Shown: piece by piece, positions 18,074 to 27,366 of the stretch
How positions within the stretch are numbered: position 1 is the first letter of the stretch
Layout of the letters: every line of letters begins with the position of its first letter
Assembly (NCBI GenBank): GCA_934351835.1
Contig: CAKRJP010000004.1
Span: forward strand, 107,420-171,419
DNA: 64,000 nucleotides
Direction: 5' to 3'
From: an uncultured Lachnospiraceae bacterium
GTDB taxonomy: Bacteria; Bacillota; Clostridia; Lachnospirales; Lachnospiraceae
Made by a program: the position numbers and the translations under genes
The notes under the pieces: generated by a model
The model's input: only the letters and a program-made list of their open reading frames with translations
What the model was told of the DNA's origin: nothing
The model's database searches: none

Positions 18074-18865
18074 ATGGGCGAGGTTATTGTAATTACATCA
18101 GGTAAAGGCGGCGTTGGAAAGACAACGACTACAGCAAATATAGGAGCCGGATTAGCCAGACTTGGCAAGAAGGTAGTTGTCGTGGATACGGATCTGGGAC
18201 TTCGTAATCTGGATGTTGTACTGGGACTTGAGAATCTCATTATATATAATCTGGTAGATGTGATTGAAGGTACTTGCAGATTAAAACAGGCACTGATCAG
18301 AGACAGCAGATATGAAATGTTATATTTGCTGCCATCTGCCCAGACTAAAGATAAATCTGCGATTTCACCGGGACAGATGAAAAAACTGACAGCAGAACTC
18401 AGAGAAGAGTTTGACTATGTCTTATTAGATTGTCCTGCGGGAATTGAACAGGGATTTCAAAATGCGATAGCAGGCGCTGACAAGGCAATTGTAGTAACGA
18501 CCCCGGAGGTTTCAGCAATTCGTGATGCAGACCGAATCATTCATTTGCTTGAAAAAGAAGGTATGTCGTCGATTTATCTACTTATTAACCGTATCCGGAT
18601 GGATATGGTCAGACGAGGAGATATGATGTCAGTGGATGATGTGACTGAGATTCTTTCAGTTCCATTGATCGGAGCACTTCCTGATGACGAACAGGTAGTG
18701 ATAGGATCTAATCAGGGTGAACCGGTCGTTTCTCTGAATTCATCGGCCGGACAGGCATATATGAATATATGTAGAAGAATCCTCGGTGAGGATGTGGCAT
18801 TCATGGATTTAGATAGTGGAACAGGAATTTTTTCAAAATTATCTCATTTATTTCACCGTAATTAA
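18074..18865 (+). CDS. minD: MinD, septum-site determining ATPase
   Basis: This 263-residue ParA/MinD-family ATPase has the deviant Walker A SGKGGVGKTTTTANIG near the N-terminus and switch motifs VVDTDLGLRNLD and LLDCPAGIE. The C-terminal stretch FSKLSHLFHRN has the amphipathic pattern of the MinD membrane-targeting helix. MinD oscillates with MinE and normally recruits MinC to block polar division. AGGAGG precedes the ATG. No minC is found between PBP2 and minD, where it often sits in related genomes. Confidence 0.95.
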   Translation: MGEVIVITSGKGGVGKTTTTANIGAGLARLGKKVVVVDTDLGLRNLDVVLGLENLIIYNLVDVIEGTCRLKQALIRDSRYEMLYLLPSAQTKDKSAISPGQMKKLTAELREEFDYVLLDCPAGIEQGFQNAIAGADKAIVVTTPEVSAIRDADRIIHLLEKEGMSSIYLLINRIRMDMVRRGDMMSVDDVTEILSVPLIGALPDDEQVVIGSNQGEPVVSLNSSAGQAYMNICRRILGEDVAFMDLDSGTGIFSKLSHLFHRN

Positions 18866-18879
18866 CAGGGAGGAGTATA

Positions 18880-19092
18880 ATGTTAAAAGAAGCTTCTGTG
18901 AATATTGCAAAAAGTCGGATGAAAACTCTGATCACTTCCGATCGGATGCAGTGTACACCAGTTACTTATGAGATGATTTATAAAGAATTATATCAGACAT
19001 TAACAAAATACATAGAATTTACAGAAGATGATTTTGATGTCAAAATAGGACGACAAAAAATCATCATAACATTGGCAGGAGAAAAATCGTGA
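18880..19092 (+). CDS. minE: MinE, topological specificity factor (short form)
   Basis: This 70-residue protein follows minD after GGGAGGAG. The pattern KSRMKTLITSDRM, then VTYEMIYKELYQTLTKYIEF, corresponds to the MinD-interacting beta strand/helix and the dimerisation domain of MinE. It is shorter than typical MinE (about 85-90 residues), lacking part of the C-terminal domain. MinE stimulates MinD ATPase and drives oscillation. The stop overlaps the rodA start. Confidence 0.88.
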   Translation: MLKEASVNIAKSRMKTLITSDRMQCTPVTYEMIYKELYQTLTKYIEFTEDDFDVKIGRQKIIITLAGEKS

Positions 19093-20216
19093 GAATATTT
19101 AAATCATTTACAAAGCCATATCGACTAAAAGATTATAAATTTGGTTTAGTGATTGCAGTCATCACGTTATCTATCTTAGGGATTTTTGTGGTAGGAAGTG
19201 CAAAAGAAGTTTACCAGTCCAGACAGATGGTGGGAGTTGTCATCGGAGTTATTATGATGATCATCGTATCATTGATCGATTATGTCTGGCTTTTGAATTT
19301 CTATTGGATTTTTTATGGGATTGCGATCCTGACATTAGGAGCGGTACTTGTGATTGGTACGAACGTTAACGGAGCCACAAGATGGATTGACCTGGGATTT
19401 ACGACATTTCAGCCGTCAGAGCTTGCAAAAATTTTATTGATATTGTTTTTCTCAAAGTTTTTGATGGAACATGAAGACGAGATCAATGACAAATGGACGA
19501 TCATAAAATATGCTATTTTTTGCGGAGCACCATTGGCACTGATCGTTGCAGAACCAAACCTTTCTACAACGATCTGCACAGCGCTGGTATTATGTCTGCT
19601 GATTTATGTGGCGGGTCTCAGTTACAAATTTATAGGAACTGTACTGATTATATTGATTCCGACGGCAGTGATCTTTTTAAGTATTGTGGTACAGCCAAAT
19701 CAGCCCTTTTTGAAAGATTATCAGCAGGCACGAATCCTTGCGTTTATCGAGCCGGAAAAGTATGCTTCAGATGAGGCTTATCAGCAGAAGAATTCGGTGA
19801 TGGCTATTGGATCAGGACAGCTCACCGGAAAAGGTTTGAAAAATAATACGACAACTTCCGTAAAAAATGGTAATTTCATATCAGAACCTCAGACAGATTT
19901 TATTTTTGCTATCGTCGGAGAAGAATTAGGTTTCATCGGAAGTTGTGTAATTATTGCGCTACTGTTATTAATTGTGATACAATGTATTATAATTGGAATT
20001 CGATCGAGGGATTTGGCAGGTAGAATCATCTGCTGCGGAGTAGGCGGCCTGATAGGATTTCAGAGTTTTATCAATATCGGAGTCGCCACACAGATTTTGC
20101 CAAACACCGGTGTACCGTTGCCGTTCGTCAGTTATGGACTTACATCTCTGGTAAGTTTATATGTCGGTATTGGATTGGTATTAAACGTTGGATTACAACA
20201 GAAAAAATATCAGTAA
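19089..20216 (+). CDS. rodA: RodA/FtsW-type SEDS glycosyltransferase
   Basis: This 375-residue membrane protein has about ten hydrophobic segments. It contains SEDS signatures including NGATRWIDLG, FQPSELAK and, near the C-terminus, LPNTGVPLPFVSYG. SEDS proteins polymerise glycan strands and partner with a class B PBP; the nearby mreBCD and PBP2 genes point to RodA rather than FtsW. The start overlaps the minE stop by four bases. Confidence 0.93.
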   Translation: MRIFKSFTKPYRLKDYKFGLVIAVITLSILGIFVVGSAKEVYQSRQMVGVVIGVIMMIIVSLIDYVWLLNFYWIFYGIAILTLGAVLVIGTNVNGATRWIDLGFTTFQPSELAKILLILFFSKFLMEHEDEINDKWTIIKYAIFCGAPLALIVAEPNLSTTICTALVLCLLIYVAGLSYKFIGTVLIILIPTAVIFLSIVVQPNQPFLKDYQQARILAFIEPEKYASDEAYQQKNSVMAIGSGQLTGKGLKNNTTTSVKNGNFISEPQTDFIFAIVGEELGFIGSCVIIALLLLIVIQCIIIGIRSRDLAGRIICCGVGGLIGFQSFINIGVATQILPNTGVPLPFVSYGLTSLVSLYVGIGLVLNVGLQQKKYQ

Positions 20217-20229
20217 GGAGAGAAGAAGG

Positions 20230-20625
20230 ATGAACATTGGATTAATTGCGCATGATTCCAAAAAAACATTGATGCAGAATTTTTGTATTGCTTACCGGGG
20301 GATTTTAAGTAAGCATAATCTTTATGCAACAGGCACAACAGGTCGTTTGATTGAAGAAGTGACAAATCTTAATATCCACAAATATCTGGCCGGACATTTG
20401 GGAGGCATGCAGCAATTGGGGGCGCAGATCGCTCAGAACGATATTGACGCTTTGATATTTTTAAGAGAGCCTACAAACCCGAAGCCGCATGAACCGGATG
20501 TAAATGATGTTGTACGTCTGTGCGACACCTATAATATCCCTATGGCAACGAATCTTGCTACGGCTGAGATTATTATTTTAGCATTAGACAGAGGAGATCT
20601 TGACTGGCGTGAAATGTACAGATAA
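20230..20625 (+). CDS. mgsA: Methylglyoxal synthase
   Basis: This 131-residue enzyme converts dihydroxyacetone phosphate to methylglyoxal and phosphate. Conserved features are NIGLIAHDSKK at the N-terminus, ATGTTGRLI in the phosphate-binding loop, GHLGGMQQLGAQIA and FLREPTNPKPHEPD. ATG 20230 follows AGGAGAGAAGA; an upstream in-frame ATG at 20188 lies inside rodA and would add 14 unrelated residues. A glyoxalase-like gene at 47652 could detoxify the product but is not linked to it. Confidence 0.95.
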   Translation: MNIGLIAHDSKKTLMQNFCIAYRGILSKHNLYATGTTGRLIEEVTNLNIHKYLAGHLGGMQQLGAQIAQNDIDALIFLREPTNPKPHEPDVNDVVRLCDTYNIPMATNLATAEIIILALDRGDLDWREMYR

Positions 20626-21772
20626 TAAAAATAACTATAATAAAAGATCTGGAAACAGCAGTTCCAGAAGGAGAAGAAGAAGAAAAAAAAGAATATACAG
20701 ACGAATCATCATCTCATTGATGGTAGTATTTGTTGTATTGATTGGTGTAGGAATCAGTTTATTGTTTTCAAAATTCTCCAAACATGAAGAGGTTGCACAG
20801 ACATATGCAGCCGCACAGTATAATACATCCGTATATACAGGAAATCTACTGGCAGATAATTACTGTGTGACTACAGATAATGTGGAGCTAGAAGACAGTG
20901 ATGCGGAATCACAAATAGATACTTCAGGTTTTACAGAGGCTGCATTATTTGATGTAGATAACGCAAAAGTTGATTATGCGCAGAATGTTTTTGATAAATT
21001 GTACCCTGCAAGTACGACGAAGATTTTGACAGCACTGATTGCAATCGAGAATACAGATCTTGATGAGATCGTTACTGTAGCGGACGAGGCTGGTGTAGAT
21101 CAGTTTGCAGAAGATGAATCGACTTGTGGTATTGAAGCTGGAGATAAGCTGACAATGAAAGATTTGTTGTACGGAATGTTGTTAGAATCTGGAAATGATA
21201 ATGCAGCTGCCATTGCTTATCATATCAGTGGAAGTATGGATGATTTTGCGGATCTTATGAATAAAAGGGCAAAAGAACTTCTGGCTACGCATTCACATTT
21301 TGTGAATTCGAATGGTTTACAGGATGAAGATCATTATACAACTGCTTATGATTTATATCTGATTTTTAATGAATGTATCAAACATCAGGAATTTCTTGAT
21401 ATTATTAATACAGATTCTTATACAGCGACGATTACATCTGCCGATGGAACAAAACGTACAGCTGAGTGGTCTCCGACTAATTATTACCAGGCAGGAATCG
21501 CAGATATTCCGGAAGGAGTGACTGTGATCGGAGGAAAGACCGGAACAACAGACGAAGCCGGAAGTTGTTTGATTCTTCTGACTCAGAATGATGAGAAACA
21601 TTCATATATTTCGATTGTAATGGGTTCTGATACAAAAGATATTTTATACCAGAATATGTCAACAATTTTAAGTACGATCACGGATAAGAACGAATCAAAT
21701 AAGAACGAATCTGATCAGACAGAAACGACTGAGACGGAGTCTGCTGAAGATGAATCAGAACAGATGGAATAA
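20600..21772 (+). CDS. D-alanyl-D-alanine carboxypeptidase (DacF-like low-molecular-weight PBP)
   Basis: This 390-residue protein has a basic N-terminal segment (RRRRRKKR), one membrane segment at about residues 32-54 and a class A carboxypeptidase domain. The motifs are STTK with Ser near 138, SGN near 197 and KTGTT near 313. It trims the terminal D-Ala of peptidoglycan stem peptides. Unlike classical DacA/DacF it is anchored at the N-terminus and has an acidic, Asn/Glu/Thr-rich tail instead of an amphipathic anchor. The start is TTG 20600 or GTG 20609; both overlap the mgsA end. A terminator follows. Confidence 0.9.
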   Translation: MTGVKCTDNKNNYNKRSGNSSSRRRRRRKKRIYRRIIISLMVVFVVLIGVGISLLFSKFSKHEEVAQTYAAAQYNTSVYTGNLLADNYCVTTDNVELEDSDAESQIDTSGFTEAALFDVDNAKVDYAQNVFDKLYPASTTKILTALIAIENTDLDEIVTVADEAGVDQFAEDESTCGIEAGDKLTMKDLLYGMLLESGNDNAAAIAYHISGSMDDFADLMNKRAKELLATHSHFVNSNGLQDEDHYTTAYDLYLIFNECIKHQEFLDIINTDSYTATITSADGTKRTAEWSPTNYYQAGIADIPEGVTVIGGKTGTTDEAGSCLILLTQNDEKHSYISIVMGSDTKDILYQNMSTILSTITDKNESNKNESDQTETTETESAEDESEQME

Positions 21773-21777
21773 TGTAT

Positions 21778-21808
21778 AGGGGTTCTCGATTAAGAGAGCC
21801 CCTATTCT
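21778..21808 (+). terminator. Terminator after the carboxypeptidase gene
   Basis: AGGGGTTCTC (21778-21787) pairs with GAGAGCCCCT (21794-21803) across a six-base loop with one G-T wobble, followed by a T-rich stretch. It ends the shape/division block and separates it from the opposite-strand small gene. Confidence 0.75.
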
Positions 21809-21822
21809 TCATGTAGTATTTT

Positions 21823-22023
21823 CTATGAAGCAGAACTGATTCGCCCATATAAACTAATCAGATATAAACCACACAAACCGATGATCGAGTAGATAATACG
21901 GGACAGCCAGGAAAGATTCCCGAATAGAAATGCTACCAGATCAAACCGGAAGATTCCGATTAATAACCAGTTGATCGCACCTATAATCACTAATGTCAGT
22001 GCAGTGTTGTCAAACCATTTCAT
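21823..22023 (-). CDS. DUF378-type small membrane protein
   Basis: This 66-residue protein has two membrane segments and the pattern ALTLVIIGAINWLLIGIF, then SRIIYSIIGLCGLYLI, typical of the DUF378 family. AAGGAGGA lies a few bases upstream of the ATG at 22023, so this is the start rather than longer alternatives reading into the divergent gene. Function unknown. It is a single reverse-strand gene in a forward-strand region. Confidence 0.85.
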   Translation of the reverse strand: MKWFDNTALTLVIIGAINWLLIGIFRFDLVAFLFGNLSWLSRIIYSIIGLCGLYLISLYGRISSAS

Positions 22024-22103
22024 ATATGATTCCTCCTTTATTGTGCTAATCATAGTATGTAAGGAAGAAGATGGTATTATACATTTGGAAAGGATTATTT
22101 GTA

Positions 22104-23084
22104 ATGAATGAAAAATTACCATATTATGCATATTCTGAATATTTAAAAAAAAGATACGGCGAAAAGGTCTATAAATTGCCTGTAAATCTCGATGTGACCT
22201 GTCCAAACAGAATTTTTGGAAAGGGATGCTCCTTTTGTGCAGAATCTGGAACCGGATTTGAGGCACTGGATCATCAAATTGCAGTTCGCGAACAGCTGAA
22301 TCTGAATAGAGAACACATCGAGAAAAGATATCATGCGCATAAATTCATAGCATATTTTCAGAATTATACGAACACTTACCTTCCATTGGACAGATTCAGA
22401 CAATATATAGAAGAAGCAGCATCTGTGGAGGACATTGTAGAAATTGCAGTTTCTACACGTCCTGACTGTATTCGACCGGATTATCTGGATGTGCTAAAAG
22501 AAATTCATGAAAAGTATCAGGTTGAGATTACAATAGAACTTGGTTTGCAGACGGTCAATTATCATTCCTTGTTAGAAATCGGCAGAGGGCATACGCTGGC
22601 TGAATTTATAGATGCAGTTTTAATGATAAAACCTTATGCATTTGATATTTGTACGCATGTAATCCTGAATCTTCCCAATGATACAATTACAGATGTAATC
22701 GAGACTGCAAAAGTATTGTCGGCATTAAAGATTAATATTGTAAAAGCACATTCCCTTTATATTGCCAAAAACACAAGCTTGTGTGATGATTATGAAAATG
22801 GTACAATAACTCTGTGTTCAAAGGAAGAATATATGATACGTGCGATTTCATTTTTAGAGTATCTAAATCCAGACATCGCAGTGGAGAGGCTTTTTGGAAG
22901 AATTCCGGAAAAAGATGCTGTATTTTGCAACTGGGGATATAGCTGGTGGAAGCTTAGAGATGAACTGATTGCGAAGATGAACGAAGAGCACAGCTTTCAG
23001 GGAAAGCAATGCAGTTATTTAGGGGGAACTGCATTGAAGCGGTTTGATGAAGACAGAAGAAGACCAAAAGAATGTTTGATATAG
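22104..23084 (+). CDS. TIGR01212-type radical SAM protein (YhcC family)
   Basis: This 326-residue protein carries an unusual cysteine cluster, CPNRIFGKGCSFC, in which the first cysteine is widely spaced from the CxxC pair, as in the YhcC/TIGR01212 group. EIAVSTRPDCIRPDYL and ELGLQTVNYHSLLEIGRGH are further family-type blocks. It should bind a 4Fe-4S cluster and cleave S-adenosylmethionine; the substrate is not known. ATG 22104 has GGAAAGGA upstream. Confidence 0.88.
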   Translation: MNEKLPYYAYSEYLKKRYGEKVYKLPVNLDVTCPNRIFGKGCSFCAESGTGFEALDHQIAVREQLNLNREHIEKRYHAHKFIAYFQNYTNTYLPLDRFRQYIEEAASVEDIVEIAVSTRPDCIRPDYLDVLKEIHEKYQVEITIELGLQTVNYHSLLEIGRGHTLAEFIDAVLMIKPYAFDICTHVILNLPNDTITDVIETAKVLSALKINIVKAHSLYIAKNTSLCDDYENGTITLCSKEEYMIRAISFLEYLNPDIAVERLFGRIPEKDAVFCNWGYSWWKLRDELIAKMNEEHSFQGKQCSYLGGTALKRFDEDRRRPKECLI

Positions 23085-23103
23085 AAACAGGGGGCATATT
23101 TGA

Positions 23104-24489
23104 TTGAATAAGAGCAGTAACAGTAACAGATCCAACATCCAGGTATATCGTAAAAAATGGAATTTTAATGTTGGGGTTATTATATTTGGAATTATTTTTA
23201 TTTATTTGGTGGTTACAGTTTTAATGTATCTTACCAATAATCATGTGACACCGTATGAAGTAAGAGAGGGATCAATTTTAAAGGATAATGCTTATACAGG
23301 CTTTATTATGAGAGATGAAACAGTCGTCAGTACTGACAAAGGCGGATATATTAATTATTTTGCATTAGAAGGCAGTAAAGTAGGTGCAAAGACTTGTGTG
23401 TATACTCTCTCAGACAACAAACTGAATCTCAGTGTGAATACCTCTGAAGATGCTCAGAAGTTATCTTCAGAAGAACAGCAGATGGTTTATTCCAAGATCC
23501 AAAATTATACAGACAGTTTTGATGAGAGAAGTTTTTCGGATGTTTATTCATTGAAAGATAATATTTCAAATACACTGTCTAATCAGAACAGCCAGGGAAA
23601 ACAAAAACAACTGGAATCATTGTCAGGGGATACAAATGAAGGAGTACAGCTCTGTTATGCTACGTCTGATGGTGTTGTCTTATATTCCATTGATGGCTAT
23701 GAAGATGTAACGGAAGACACCGTAACAGAGGCAATGATCTCAAAAGATAATTACAAGAGTACTACAATCCAGGATGATACGAAAATTACAGCAGGAACGC
23801 CAGTCTACAAAGTAGTAAAAGATAATGACTGGAAGATTGCGATTGTTTTAAATGATGATGCCGCAAAAGAATTAAAAGACAGTACCAGTGTAAAAGTTCA
23901 GTTTCCAGACAACAGTGAAGTAATGTGGGCAGGACTGAAACTTAAGAAAAGTAAAAAGAATACCATTGCAATTCTATCGTTTGATAATTCAATGGTCAAT
24001 TTTGATACAAGCAGATATACAGATCTGGAATTAATTACGACGGACGAGACAGGCCTTAAGATTCCGAAATCGGCTGTTACGAAAAAGGATTTTTATACCG
24101 TTCCGCTTGAGTATCTGACACATGGGGGGAACAGTAATTCCACAGGAGTACTGATTGATAAAGGAAAAGATAATGCAGAATTTCAAAGTGTCACTGTATA
24201 TTATACAGATGTGAAAAAGCAACTGGCATATCTGAATCCTGATGCTTTTGGCAAGAATACAGTTCTTCGCAGAGAAGATTCTTCGGATACGTATACTTTG
24301 GGAGAAACGAAATCTCTAAAAGGTGTCTATAATATCAATAAAGGTTACGCAGAGTTTAAAAAGATCAAGATTCTATGTGAAAGTGATGAATATTATATTA
24401 TTGATTCCGACAGCACATACGGCCTTACAAATTACGATCATATAGCATTAAATGGATCTAAGGTCAGAGAGGATGACGTAGTATTTTAA
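23104..24489 (+). CDS. Membrane-anchored HlyD-like protein upstream of yggS-sepF
   Basis: This 461-residue protein has a short basic cytoplasmic tail, one membrane segment at about residues 23-45 and a long extracellular part. TGFIMRDETVVSTDKGGYI followed by KVGAKTCVYTL resembles the start of a lipoyl/barrel-sandwich domain as in HlyD-type adaptors, and later segments look like beta-barrel repeats. No ABC exporter partner is adjacent. The following genes are yggS and sepF, so a cell-envelope or division role is plausible. The start is TTG 23104 after a GGGGG-containing site. The HlyD relation is inferred from pattern only. Confidence 0.65.
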   Translation: MNKSSNSNRSNIQVYRKKWNFNVGVIIFGIIFIYLVVTVLMYLTNNHVTPYEVREGSILKDNAYTGFIMRDETVVSTDKGGYINYFALEGSKVGAKTCVYTLSDNKLNLSVNTSEDAQKLSSEEQQMVYSKIQNYTDSFDERSFSDVYSLKDNISNTLSNQNSQGKQKQLESLSGDTNEGVQLCYATSDGVVLYSIDGYEDVTEDTVTEAMISKDNYKSTTIQDDTKITAGTPVYKVVKDNDWKIAIVLNDDAAKELKDSTSVKVQFPDNSEVMWAGLKLKKSKKNTIAILSFDNSMVNFDTSRYTDLELITTDETGLKIPKSAVTKKDFYTVPLEYLTHGGNSNSTGVLIDKGKDNAEFQSVTVYYTDVKKQLAYLNPDAFGKNTVLRREDSSDTYTLGETKSLKGVYNINKGYAEFKKIKILCESDEYYIIDSDSTYGLTNYDHIALNGSKVREDDVVF

Positions 24490-24513
24490 GATGTTTTAAA
24501 GGAGTGGATAAAG

Positions 24514-25209
24514 ATGTTGAAAGAAAATTTAGCCAATGTAGAAGAAAATATTCAAAAGGCCTGTGACAAGGCCGGGCGCGATCGAAGTGAAGTGACGCTG
24601 ATTGCGGTCAGCAAGACCAAACCGGTGGAAATGCTGCAGGAAATCTATGATGAGGGGATCAGGGTATTTGGTGAAAATAAAGTCCAGGAACTTACAGATA
24701 AATATGAAGTTATGCCTAAGGATATTCACTGGCAGATGATCGGACATTTACAGAGAAATAAAGTAAAATATATTGTTGATAAAGTTGATCTGATCCATTC
24801 GGTAGATTCTATCCGTCTGGCAGAAACGATAGATAAGGAAGCTGCTAAAAAGGGTGTGGTTGCTAACATTCTGATTGAGGTAAATGTGGCAAAAGAAGAT
24901 ACCAAATTTGGACTTATGCCGGAAGAGGTAGAAGATTTTGTACTGGAAGTATCTAAATTTAAACATATTCAGGTAAAGGGACTAATGACAATTGCACCAT
25001 TTGTTGAAAATCCAGAGGAAAATCGCCCGATTTTCGCACGTTTACGTAAATTATCTGTTGACATCGCAGCGAAAAAAGTTGATAATATTATTATGAGTAT
25101 TCTGTCTATGGGTATGACCAATGATTACCAGATTGCCATAGAAGAAGGTGCCACAATGGTTCGTGTGGGAACTGGAATTTTTGGTGCACGCGATTATACT
25201 CTAGTATAA
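24514..25209 (+). CDS. YggS/PLPBP-family pyridoxal phosphate homeostasis protein
   Basis: This 231-residue single-domain PLP-binding barrel protein has the cofactor lysine in AVSKTKPVE (Lys34) and the family block FGENKVQEL, then WQMIGHLQRNK and LSMGMTNDY. Members buffer intracellular PLP and affect amino acid metabolism. In Gram-positive bacteria the gene (ylmE) typically lies beside sepF, as here. AAGGAG precedes the ATG. Confidence 0.93.
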   Translation: MLKENLANVEENIQKACDKAGRDRSEVTLIAVSKTKPVEMLQEIYDEGIRVFGENKVQELTDKYEVMPKDIHWQMIGHLQRNKVKYIVDKVDLIHSVDSIRLAETIDKEAAKKGVVANILIEVNVAKEDTKFGLMPEEVEDFVLEVSKFKHIQVKGLMTIAPFVENPEENRPIFARLRKLSVDIAAKKVDNIIMSILSMGMTNDYQIAIEEGATMVRVGTGIFGARDYTLV

Positions 25210-25233
25210 ACAGAAGATAGGAGATATATAATA

Positions 25234-25779
25234 ATGGGAGTATTGGATAAGTTTCTTGATATCATGAAACTGAACGATGATGATGATTTTGATGATGATT
25301 TCTTTGATGATGATTTTGATGATGACATTGATGAGAAACCAAAGAAGAGCAGTAGTTTATTTCATAAAGACAAGGTAAAAGAAGAAGCAGATGAGGATGA
25401 AGAGATTTATGATGCACCTGCAAAACCGTCAAGATTTAATAATAAAGTAACTCCGATGCGTCAGACATCTTCAAGAAGAAGCCAGGTAAATATGGAAGTA
25501 TGTGTGATTAAACCGGCATCTGTAGATGATGCAAGAGAGATTACAGAAACTCTTCTCAGCGGAAGAACTGTTATTTTAAATCTGGAAGGATTGGATCTTG
25601 AGATTGCACAGAGAATTATTGATTTCACTTCTGGTGCAACGTTTGCAATCAGCGGTAATCTTCAGAAGATTTCTAACTACATTTTTCTGGTGACACCAAC
25701 AAATGTAGATATTTCAGGAGATTTACAGGATCTGTTGAACACCTCTTTCGATGAGTCTTCCATGAGATCAAGATTCTAG
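25234..25779 (+). CDS. sepF: SepF, cell division protein
   Basis: This 181-residue SepF has a short N-terminal amphipathic membrane-targeting stretch (MGVLDKFLDIMKL), a very acidic linker with many aspartates, and the C-terminal SepF domain from about residue 88. That domain includes RTVILNLEGLDLEIAQRIIDF and FLVTPTNVDISGD. SepF tethers FtsZ to the membrane and forms rings. The aspartate run is encoded by GAT-rich low-complexity DNA at about 25277-25330. Confidence 0.94.
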   Translation: MGVLDKFLDIMKLNDDDDFDDDFFDDDFDDDIDEKPKKSSSLFHKDKVKEEADEDEEIYDAPAKPSRFNNKVTPMRQTSSRRSQVNMEVCVIKPASVDDAREITETLLSGRTVILNLEGLDLEIAQRIIDFTSGATFAISGNLQKISNYIFLVTPTNVDISGDLQDLLNTSFDESSMRSRF

Positions 25780-25807
25780 TTTATAGAACCAAATATATTA
25801 CATATTC

Positions 25808-25846
25808 AAAGAGCATCGGTTAATGACAGATTTGATGCTCTTTCTT
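25808..25846 (+). terminator. Hairpin terminator between sepF and lspA
   Basis: AAAGAGCATC (25808-25817) and GATGCTCTTT (25834-25843) form a perfect 10-base stem; TCTTTAT follows. It should reduce read-through from sepF, implying separate initiation or attenuated expression of lspA-rluD. Confidence 0.65.
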
Positions 25847-25894
25847 TATATGGCAAAGGTATCAATTTTGAAATGGAAAGGACCGGAGGAAAGA

Positions 25895-26404
25895 ATGGAA
25901 AAGAATAAAAGACAGAGTTATTGCTTGAAGGCTGTAATTTGTGCAGCGATTTTAATTGGTCTTGATCAGGTAGTGAAATATTTGGTTGTGTTGAATCTGA
26001 AAGGGAATCCACCGATAGATATTATTAAAAATGTATTTCAGTTAGCTTATCTGGAAAATCGAGGAGCAGCATTTGGAATATTAGAAAATAAAAGAATTTT
26101 TTTCTATCTTTGCGCGGTAGTAATTTTAATTGTAGTTGCCTACTTTTATACGAAAGTTCCGATGGAAAAGAAGTTCCTTCCCTTACGAATCTGTGCAATT
26201 TTTATTGCATCCGGAGCAATTGGAAATGTAATCGACCGCGTGCGACTTAATTATGTTGTTGATTTTCTCTATTTTAAATTAATTGATTTTCCGATATTTA
26301 ATGTTGCCGATATTTATGTAACGGTTGCAGCGGTTATGCTCGTATTTTTAGTTTGTTTTTATTATAAGGAGGAAGATCTTGAACGAGTATTCAGTCACTC
26401 ATGA
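25895..26404 (+). CDS. lspA: Lipoprotein signal peptidase II
   Basis: This 169-residue membrane aspartyl protease cleaves prolipoprotein signal peptides. It has four hydrophobic segments and the catalytic aspartates in GNVIDRVRL and FNVADIYVT, plus the NRGAAFG motif. ATG 25895 has GGAGGA at ideal distance; an upstream in-frame start at 25823 falls inside the sepF terminator and is rejected. The 3' end overlaps the next gene by 26 bases. Confidence 0.95.
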   Translation: MEKNKRQSYCLKAVICAAILIGLDQVVKYLVVLNLKGNPPIDIIKNVFQLAYLENRGAAFGILENKRIFFYLCAVVILIVVAYFYTKVPMEKKFLPLRICAIFIASGAIGNVIDRVRLNYVVDFLYFKLIDFPIFNVADIYVTVAAVMLVFLVCFYYKEEDLERVFSHS

Positions 26405-27284
26405 AAATGAAGGAGTTCGTATTGATAAGTTCCTTGCAGACCATATGGAGGGAGCTTCCAGATCATATTTACAGAAATTAATAAAAGAGGATTATGTCAG
26501 AGTCAATGAGAAGCCTGTAAAAGCAAATTACAGGCTTTCTTTTGACGATGTGGTAACAGTTACTGTACCAGAGGCAAAAGCACCTGAAATCGAGGCAGAG
26601 GACATACCTCTGGATATTTTGTATGAAGACGATGATATTATTATTGTGAATAAACCGAAGCAGATGGTCGTTCATCCGGCACCGGGGCATTACAGTGGGA
26701 CACTTGTGAATGCCTTGATGTACCACTGTGGGAAAGATCTCTCTGGAATTAATGGAGAGATGCGTCCGGGAATTGTACATCGAATAGATATGGATACGAC
26801 AGGATCACTGATCGTGTGTAAGAATGATATGGCACATCAGAGCCTCTCAGAGCAATTGAAGGAACATTCGATCAAAAGAGTTTATGAAGCAATCGTACAT
26901 GGCAATATCAAAGAAGATGAGGGAACGATAAATGCTCCGATAGGAAGGCACCCGATCGACCGCAAGAAAATGAGTACGCATGCGAAAGTTTCCAGAAATG
27001 CTGTTACCCACTATAGGGTTTTAAAGCGTTTTGGAAATTATACATATATTCAGTGTGAATTGGAGACAGGGAGAACCCATCAGATTCGTGTTCATATGGC
27101 AAGCATCGGACATCCGATTCTTGGTGACATGGTATATGGTCCGAAAAAATGTCCATATCCTCATTTGCAGGGACAGACATTACATGCTAAAACGCTTGGG
27201 ATTATCCATCCAAGAACAGGAGAATATTTAGAAGTAAACGCTCCATTGCCAGACTATTTCGTAAAATTATTGAAAACTTTATAA
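26379..27284 (+). CDS. rluD: RluD-type pseudouridine synthase
   Basis: This 301-residue RluA-superfamily enzyme isomerises uridine to pseudouridine, most likely in 23S rRNA. An S4 RNA-binding domain covers about residues 11-60 and the catalytic domain follows. Catalytic Asp137 is in HRIDMDTTGSLIV, with ETGRTHQIRVHM and GHPILGDMVYG later. TTG 26379 is used, preceded by AAGGAGGA, and overlaps lspA; the lspA-rluD pairing is common in Bacillota. Target uridines cannot be assigned. Confidence 0.92.
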   Translation: MNEYSVTHENEGVRIDKFLADHMEGASRSYLQKLIKEDYVRVNEKPVKANYRLSFDDVVTVTVPEAKAPEIEAEDIPLDILYEDDDIIIVNKPKQMVVHPAPGHYSGTLVNALMYHCGKDLSGINGEMRPGIVHRIDMDTTGSLIVCKNDMAHQSLSEQLKEHSIKRVYEAIVHGNIKEDEGTINAPIGRHPIDRKKMSTHAKVSRNAVTHYRVLKRFGNYTYIQCELETGRTHQIRVHMASIGHPILGDMVYGPKKCPYPHLQGQTLHAKTLGIIHPRTGEYLEVNAPLPDYFVKLLKTL

Positions 27285-27366
27285 TATATTTCTGATAAAA
27301 CTGTACTTTTCACACTTATCATTGTATAATATAGACAAATAATAAGCAGCAAGGAGCGTGAATGGT

